From contig NZ_LXYR01000036.1 of the NCBI RefSeq assembly GCF_001650195.1, positions 1 through 53,275 on the forward strand: DNA of 53,275 nucleotides. The letters run 5' to 3'. The position numbers and the translations under genes were made by a program. This document shows positions 51,477 to 53,275 of the stretch, one piece after another. The notes under the pieces are model-generated. The model was not told where the DNA came from. It was given only the letters and a program-made list of their open reading frames with translations, and did no database searches. Every line of letters begins with the position of its first letter. Within the stretch, counting starts at the first letter, position 1. This DNA comes from Phormidesmis priestleyi BC1401 (lineage in GTDB: Bacteria > Cyanobacteriota > Cyanobacteriia > Leptolyngbyales > Leptolyngbyaceae).

Positions 51477-51697
51477 GTACCACTGTGAACGGCATCATCG
51501 ATCGTAAAGGGTTTGGCACGGGGACTTGGGCGATCGACTCCGAAGACGGGCAAACCTATGAGCTTCACAAACCGCCGAGTGAGTTACAAAAAAAAGGTCT
51601 AAAGGTCAAAGTCGAGGGCAAGATTCGCGATGACATTATGACTCTGGCGATGATCGGTCCTGTTCTAGAAGTTCAGAAATTCGAGATTCTGAAATAG
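51473..51697 (+). CDS. small OB-like hypothetical protein
   Basis: 74 residues starting within ATGA of the protease stop, so translation is coupled. The pattern GIIDRKGFGTGTWAIDSEDGQTYEL, LKVKVEGKIRDDIMTLAMIGPVLEVQKFEIL is a compact five-stranded barrel profile like an OB fold. No charge pattern suggests nucleic-acid binding. It may be a chaperone or inhibitor of the protease (guess from coupling only). It ends directly before the acetyltransferase start. Confidence 0.72.
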   Translation: MSTTVNGIIDRKGFGTGTWAIDSEDGQTYELHKPPSELQKKGLKVKVEGKIRDDIMTLAMIGPVLEVQKFEILK

Positions 51698-52189
51698 ATG
51701 AACGTTCGGTATCGAGACTTTCTGATTCGTGATTGGGAAGATCGCGATCGGGTTCTAGCGGTTGAAATTATTGGCTCAGTCCTAGCAGATTATGGGCTGA
51801 GTTGGGAACCACTGGGAGCCGATCGTGATGTTCTAGAAATTGAGCCGTTTTATCACGCAACAGGCGGCGAATTTTGGGTGATTGAGCGCGAAGGTCAGCT
51901 AGTCGGCACGGGCGCTTACTATCCGGTGTCAAGGGGAGACAAAGCAGTCGAGATTCGCAAAATGTATCTTGTGCCGGAAGTCAGAGGGCAAGGATTAGGA
52001 AGATTTTTGCTGAAGGAATTGGAGAGAGCGATCGGCGATCGGGGCTTCGATCAAATCTGGATCGAGACTGCCAGCGTTCTCAAAGAAGCCGTCAAACTCT
52101 ATGAATCGAGCGGCTATCAATCGGCAACAGGTATCGAGACAGAGCGGTGCGATCGGGTTTACGTTAAACAATTATCCCAAGCATACTGA
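51698..52189 (+). CDS. GNAT-family N-acetyltransferase
   Basis: 163 residues. The acetyl-CoA site is clear: IRKMYLVPEVRGQGLGRFLLKELER (motif A, R/QxxGxG/A as RGQGLG) followed by WIETASVLKEAVKLYESSGYQ (motif B). The N-terminal part (RDWEDRDRVLAVEIIGSVLADYGL) is the usual variable acceptor side. Substrate unknown. The ATG at 51698 immediately follows the stop of the OB-like gene, so the three genes from the protease onward look like one operon. Confidence 0.92.
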   Translation: MNVRYRDFLIRDWEDRDRVLAVEIIGSVLADYGLSWEPLGADRDVLEIEPFYHATGGEFWVIEREGQLVGTGAYYPVSRGDKAVEIRKMYLVPEVRGQGLGRFLLKELERAIGDRGFDQIWIETASVLKEAVKLYESSGYQSATGIETERCDRVYVKQLSQAY

Positions 52190-52338
52190 CCGTCCACTCC
52201 TTATAAGAAATGTCGTTCCAAAAGTTTGTCCAACCGCTTAAGTTACTTGTGAGGGCGTAGTTGAAGTTGAAAAGTCATCAGTGAGCTGTGCCGCTTAAGC
52301 TAAGTTGAACTCCCTTGTTGGGACATCTTTGGGAATAT

Positions 52339-52374
52339 GCAGTTCCTCTTAATGAAAATATTAGGAGGAACTGC
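52339..52374. terminator. 15-bp hairpin between convergent genes
   Basis: GCAGTTCCTCTTAAT (52339-52353) pairs with ATTAGGAGGAACTGC (52360-52374) with one G-U pair and a six-base loop. It sits between the converging acetyltransferase and coiled-coil genes, 34 bases past the end of the latter. No U tract follows on either strand, so it may be a bidirectional stop or transcript-stabilising structure rather than a classical terminator. Confidence 0.5.
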
Positions 52375-52407
52375 ACTCGGCTATTTAACTATCAGAATCC
52401 ATCCTTA

Positions 52408-52887
52408 TCAGGCAGCCTTGCGAAAAAATTCACGTGCAAGCTCCAAGGTATCCTCTAATTCTTTTAGTTTTTCTTGATCTTGCCATAATTCCTGTTCAAG
52501 GCGTTCTTTTTGCTCAACTTTTTCATTGATGTGCTGTCGTAGCTCCTCGTGCTGCTTTGTAATGTCCTCTAGCTTCCTAGAGAAATTCTTACTATTCATC
52601 ATGTCTAGATCAAGAGATTGGACTGGAGATACAGAATTGCTACCTAGTCCGGAAGCTAGAGAGCTATCGCTTCTCAAGAAATAACCCTCTCTTTCAGGAT
52701 GAGGAATCATGAAGCCTCGTCCTTGGTACAGCAGGTTCCCAACATCGTGATGATTGAACAGACGGTCAGGATACTTCTTCTTTAACTCATCTACAAGCTT
52801 TTCAAGATCTTCTCTAGAAACTGGATGGTCTCTCGCAACAGCGTTGTAAAAAGCGAGTAGTTTTCCTCTAGTAGGCTTATTATTCAT
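52408..52887 (-). CDS. AT-rich orphan gene, coiled-coil protein
   Basis: 159 residues from the ATG at 52887. The frame is open 45 codons further, but that part (LYSLYTPTKPVIYYKVFNLIYKD) reads like AT-rich intergenic DNA. The N-terminal half (GKLLAFYNAVARDHPVSREDLEKLVDELKKKYPDRLFNHHDVGNLL) could be a small helical, perhaps helix-turn-helix, domain. The C-terminal 65 residues form a strong coiled coil rich in E/K/Q. The family is not recognised. The upstream DNA (52890-53090) is far richer in A+T than the rest of the window, so recent transfer is plausible. Confidence 0.65.
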   Translation of the reverse strand: MNNKPTRGKLLAFYNAVARDHPVSREDLEKLVDELKKKYPDRLFNHHDVGNLLYQGRGFMIPHPEREGYFLRSDSSLASGLGSNSVSPVQSLDLDMMNSKNFSRKLEDITKQHEELRQHINEKVEQKERLEQELWQDQEKLKELEDTLELAREFFRKAA

Positions 52888-53099
52888 ATTCAGTGATCTC
52901 TTTAAGTAATTCGACTCCTTTAGTATAGTGTATTTAGCTTGAAAAGTAAAATCTTTATATATGAGGTTAAAAACTTTATAATAAATTACGGGCTTTGTCG
53001 GAGTATAAAGGCTATAGAGCAATATTGTATAAGTAAAACTGCCTATATAAAAGCCTCTAGCTTGGGCTTCTCACCTCTAGACCAGGCAAAAGTATAATT

Positions 53100-53275
53100 T
53101 TACAGAACGGTGAAGCGATGTAATTCGAGTAATTTCAGCACGACGGGCAAATCGACATGAACGAAAACGATTTGAGCAGTATAGCCACTGCCACATTGGT
53201 TAGGACGCAGCTTGTTTAAGAACAAATTCTACCGCATCGCGTAGGTTGTCCGAGTCGCGCAACTGCTTGCGAATA
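53100..53275 (-). pseudogene. possible 3' end of a frameshifted gene at the window edge
   Basis: Reading leftward from the window end the frame gives IRKQLRDSDNLRDAVEFVL, then a one-base shift near 53220 gives NKLRPNQCGSGYTAQIVFV and DLPVVLKLLELHRFTVL to a TAA at 53100. Both pieces look protein-like, and the first alone would stop at 53200. No family is recognised. It could also be two unrelated chance frames. Confidence 0.25.

Noticed and set aside
1-53275. tRNA, rRNA or prophage genes
   Set aside because: I looked for T-loop sequences, rRNA signatures and phage structural genes on both strands and found none that held up.

Overview
This window comes from a cyanobacterial chromosome, most likely a filamentous Leptolyngbya-like lineage. 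The octamer GCGATCGC and its core CGATCG are scattered through genes and gaps on both strands. The gene content is cyanobacterial as well: an MntCAB manganese transporter, system II cytochrome c biogenesis (Ccs1/CcdA), ArgB, a DUF3153 lipoprotein, a LapA-domain protein, an ethylene-receptor-type histidine kinase, a PEP-CTERM protein and a large pentapeptide-repeat protein. Genus is inference only; no rRNA or tRNA gene was seen.

Region by region. 1-6.6 kb: birA with a decayed bioA tail behind it, then a guanidine-I (ykkC) riboswitch with its own terminator, two DUF1989 genes and a biotin-dependent carboxylase. This reads as a guanidine-to-allophanate operon with no allophanate hydrolase nearby. 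6.7-15 kb: pentapeptide-repeat protein, transposase remnant, a 12-unit 21-bp tandem repeat, a PEP-CTERM protein/small protein/alkaline phosphatase cluster, and a CDF metal exporter with a possible operator. 15-21 kb: DUF1345 membrane protein, RND efflux adaptor with a broken RND pump, NirD-like orphan, mutarotase-like enzyme. 21-24.5 kb: a graveyard holding a truncated PIN toxin, an HKD-nuclease/helicase gene with at least five lesions, and an IS630 transposase tail. 24.5-28.4 kb: the Pnkp-Hen1 RNA-repair operon, in which hen1 carries a single in-frame UAG. 28.8-36 kb: queF, a broken DUF2809 gene, the manganese ABC transporter, ccs1-ccdA and ftsW. 36-46.6 kb: mostly intact housekeeping and metabolic genes (alcohol dehydrogenase, argB, hydrolase, TPR protein, DUF3153, AI-2E-type permease, LapA, scpA, sugar nucleotidyltransferase, ABC ATPase). 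46.6-53.3 kb: broken Uma2 gene, ethylene-binding hybrid kinase, subtilase with a membrane tail, small OB-like protein, GNAT enzyme, and an AT-rich orphan gene.

Two themes stand out. First, short non-autonomous repeat elements (MITE-like, about 130-190 bp) are abundant. At least four terminal inverted repeat types are present. One GC-rich palindromic core (CCCTCACCCTAGCCCTCTCCC-like) occurs inside three different terminal-repeat types, and one terminal-repeat type carries two unrelated cores. These elements have altered genes: one splits the helicase, one rewrites the C-terminus of the manganese ATPase, and one supplies the sequence directly upstream of the DUF1345 gene. Second, several reading frames are interrupted by a single stop codon while the frame continues intact (hen1, DUF2809, Uma2, helicase). 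This suggests recent and continuing gene loss, or less likely sequencing error or readthrough.
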